From NCBI GenBank assembly GCA_002332615.1, contig DDAL01000008.1, positions 384,890-418,858 of the forward strand: 33,969 nt of DNA. The letters are read 5' to 3'. The notes beneath the pieces are model-generated. The model saw only the letters and a program-made list of their open reading frames with translations. It did not search any database and had not been told where the DNA came from. This document shows positions 31,936 through 33,969 of this stretch, in pieces; the first letter of the stretch is position 1, and the number at the start of each line of letters is the position of its first letter. The stretch comes from Sphingobacteriaceae bacterium UBA2059. Its GTDB lineage: Bacteria; Bacteroidota; Bacteroidia; Sphingobacteriales; Sphingobacteriaceae. The position numbers and the translations under genes were made by a program.

Positions 31936-33969
31936 ATGAAAAAATATCTCGCAATTCTTTTTTGTTTTAATTCTTTAATATGTTTCTCTCAAAAAACGAT
32001 TACTGGAAAGGTGATCAGCCGCGACTCTCCTACGGGGATACCAGGAGTTACGATAGCAACAAAAAATGATACTAAAAAAGCAATCACCGATCTTAACGGA
32101 AATTATTCTATTGACGTTATTTCCGATAACACAGTATTAGTATTCAGCAGTGTAGGGTATAAAACTTTTGAAGCCCAGGTTGGGACTAATACAACTATTG
32201 ATGTTTCTCTTGAAAGTAACATCAATAACTTAGAAGAAGTAATCATCGTGGGTTACGGTAAGCAAAGCAAGAGAAATGTAACGGGCTCGATCTCCTCGGT
32301 TGATCTCAAGAATAGCTTGGGCAACGTCGATATTTCAAATTCCTTTTCAGGGGTTTCCGGCGTACAGTTTAATCAGACAGGACGACCAGGAGAAGTAGGA
32401 CGCATTTTGATCAGAGGCCAAAATTCCTTGAGCGGAAACAGTGACCCACTAGTCGTTTTGGACGGAATTATCTTTCTCGGAACGCTGAATGATATTAATC
32501 CTCAAGACATTCAGTCAATAGAAGTGCTGAAAGATGCTAGTTCTACTGCAATTTATGGCTCAAGAGCTGCAAACGGAGTAATTTTAATTACCAGCAAAAA
32601 AGGAACAAGTGACAAGCCAACAGTAGCCTTAAATTTTAATAAGGGTTTTTCAGAACCTTCTTCAGAACTAAAATTATTAAGTCCTGAACGTTATATTGAA
32701 AGAAGATTAGACTGGCGACGGGAATCCGGATTGGATGCAGACCCTTCTAAAATTTTAGAATATCTGTCCGATACTGAAGCCGAAAATTTTAGAAAAGGCA
32801 TTACCAACAATCCCTGGAAAGAAATTGCACAAAGAGGAGAAGTTTTTACAGTAGATTTAAGTGTATCTGGACGGTCAAAAGTTTTTAATTACTTCCTTTC
32901 CGGGTCTCACAGTGAAGAACGCGGCTTAATTTATGGCGATAACTTAAAACGTAATACAGTAAGATCAAATATTGATATTAAGCTGAACAGATATGTAACA
33001 CTCGGAACCAATACCACGTTTTCAAACAGAGATCTTTCAGGGGTCAGTGCAGATTTATATCAAGCTTATCGATCAAGTCCATTTGGTGATTACTACTATG
33101 CTGATGGATCACCTACCGAATTCCCTATTCCGACAGAGCAAGCTGCACCAAATCCCATGAGAAATGCTTTGCTAACTGATAATGAAAGTATATCTAATAA
33201 CCTGTTTAGCAATTTTTATGCGGAACTCAACGTCCCATATGTTGATGGACTTTCCTACAGAATAAATTTTTCACCAAACTATATATGGGATCATGATTAT
33301 AATTTTATGAGACAGGATCAGCATGCTAATTATAATAATACTAAAGGCAGCAAAGTTAATGAGGAACGATATAATTGGTTTTTAGAAAATATTATAAAAT
33401 ATAACAAAACGTTTAACAGTGTTCATAATATTGACTTAACCTTATTGTACAGTAGAAATCACAATCGCTTTGAATCCACTTCAGCATCTGCCGAACGTTT
33501 TACACCCGACGTTCTCGGGTTCAATAATCTAGGACTTGGTAATAACCCTAAAGTATCTTCATTAGCAAGAGCTTCAGATGGAGTGTCTTATATGGGGCGA
33601 ATCAATTATAGATTAATGAACAAATACTTATTGACGTTCACTGCGAGAAAGGACGGAAGCTCTGTGTTCGCCTCCAATAACAAATATGCAACATTTCCTT
33701 CCGGGGCAATTGCATGGATCGCCTCCGAAGAAAATTTCATCAAACGCCTTGAATTTATAAATCTCCTGAAATTCAGAGTGTCTTATGGGGCAGTTGGGAA
33801 TCAGGCGATTGACCCTTACCAATCACTAACACTTTCTAATACACGTACTTATATTTTCGGAGATGGTGGATCTCCCGCGCTTGGGGTAGTAACCTCAACC
33901 TTAGGAAACGACGATCTTAAATGGGAAACGACCTACACAACCAACATAGGAATGGATTTTGAAGTTTTT
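31936..33969 (+). CDS. SusC/RagA-type TonB-dependent outer-membrane transporter (3' truncated)
   Basis: The frame is open from ATG 31,936 to the window edge, 678 residues, and continues beyond it; such proteins usually have about 1000 residues. A signal peptide (MKKYLAILFCFNSLICFSQ) is followed by a carboxypeptidase-regulatory-like domain with ITGKVISRDSPTGIPGVT and ITDLNGNYSI. The SusC TonB box-like segment is EEVIIVGYGKQSKRNVTGSI. The plug domain has ILIRGQNSLSGNSDPLVVLDG and VLKDASSTAIYGSRAANGVI, then barrel strands begin. It imports oligosaccharides with a SusD partner, expected just downstream outside the window. AraC-type regulation from the divergent gene is likely. Confidence 0.95.
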   Translation, partial: MKKYLAILFCFNSLICFSQKTITGKVISRDSPTGIPGVTIATKNDTKKAITDLNGNYSIDVISDNTVLVFSSVGYKTFEAQVGTNTTIDVSLESNINNLEEVIIVGYGKQSKRNVTGSISSVDLKNSLGNVDISNSFSGVSGVQFNQTGRPGEVGRILIRGQNSLSGNSDPLVVLDGIIFLGTLNDINPQDIQSIEVLKDASSTAIYGSRAANGVILITSKKGTSDKPTVALNFNKGFSEPSSELKLLSPERYIERRLDWRRESGLDADPSKILEYLSDTEAENFRKGITNNPWKEIAQRGEVFTVDLSVSGRSKVFNYFLSGSHSEERGLIYGDNLKRNTVRSNIDIKLNRYVTLGTNTTFSNRDLSGVSADLYQAYRSSPFGDYYYADGSPTEFPIPTEQAAPNPMRNALLTDNESISNNLFSNFYAELNVPYVDGLSYRINFSPNYIWDHDYNFMRQDQHANYNNTKGSKVNEERYNWFLENIIKYNKTFNSVHNIDLTLLYSRNHNRFESTSASAERFTPDVLGFNNLGLGNNPKVSSLARASDGVSYMGRINYRLMNKYLLTFTARKDGSSVFASNNKYATFPSGAIAWIASEENFIKRLEFINLLKFRVSYGAVGNQAIDPYQSLTLSNTRTYIFGDGGSPALGVVTSTLGNDDLKWETTYTTNIGMDFEVF

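Overview
The window is chromosomal DNA from a member of the Bacteroidota, most like a Sphingobacteriaceae-type organism (Pedobacter, Mucilaginibacter and relatives). The signs are a SusC-type TonB-dependent receptor, a DUF5687/ABC-ATPase pair, an OmpA-type lipoprotein, Bacteroidota-type promoters (TAnnTTTG -7 boxes) and a pdhA-pdhC layout without pdhB. The species assignment is inference.

Positions 1-25,400 look like ordinary core genome. In order they hold: a DUF5687 permease (5' truncated) with its ABC ATPase; a beta-barrel porin; a small acidic hydrophilic protein; a respiratory ammonification block nrfH-nrfA plus a ResB-like/CcsA-like pair that attaches haem to c-type cytochromes; an OmpA lipoprotein; a secreted FAD-oxidoreductase-like protein; an alpha-glucan phosphorylase-like GT35 protein that lacks the usual PLP lysine; a two-gene threonine/serine exporter; a tightly coupled U32 (TrhP-like)-ferredoxin-flavin split-barrel operon; an intergenic region with repeated hairpins; pdhC and pdhA; an orphan histidine kinase; a secreted prolyl oligopeptidase; a second small hydrophilic protein; an LpxH-like phosphatase; and prfA.

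A tRNA-Asp gene with a textbook promoter and terminator (25,410-25,575) marks a boundary. Just after it lie two decayed transposase fragments joined head to head (25,626-26,520). From there to the end the DNA is visibly more AT-rich and carries a polysaccharide utilisation locus: a GH3 lipoprotein, a GH30 enzyme, an AraC regulator and a divergently transcribed SusC that runs off the window. GH30 plus GH3 suggests a beta-glucan substrate, plausibly beta-1,6-glucan. This right part looks like an accessory segment inserted beside the tRNA.

The points most worth a second look are: the phosphorylase-like protein without its PLP lysine; a CRP/FNR-type palindrome centred near -41.5 of a nearly leaderless nrfH promoter; the repeated conserved-loop hairpins at 15.88-15.99 kb; the TrhP-like/ferredoxin operon; and the head-to-head transposase remnants at the island boundary. 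I see no CRISPR array, rRNA or phage.
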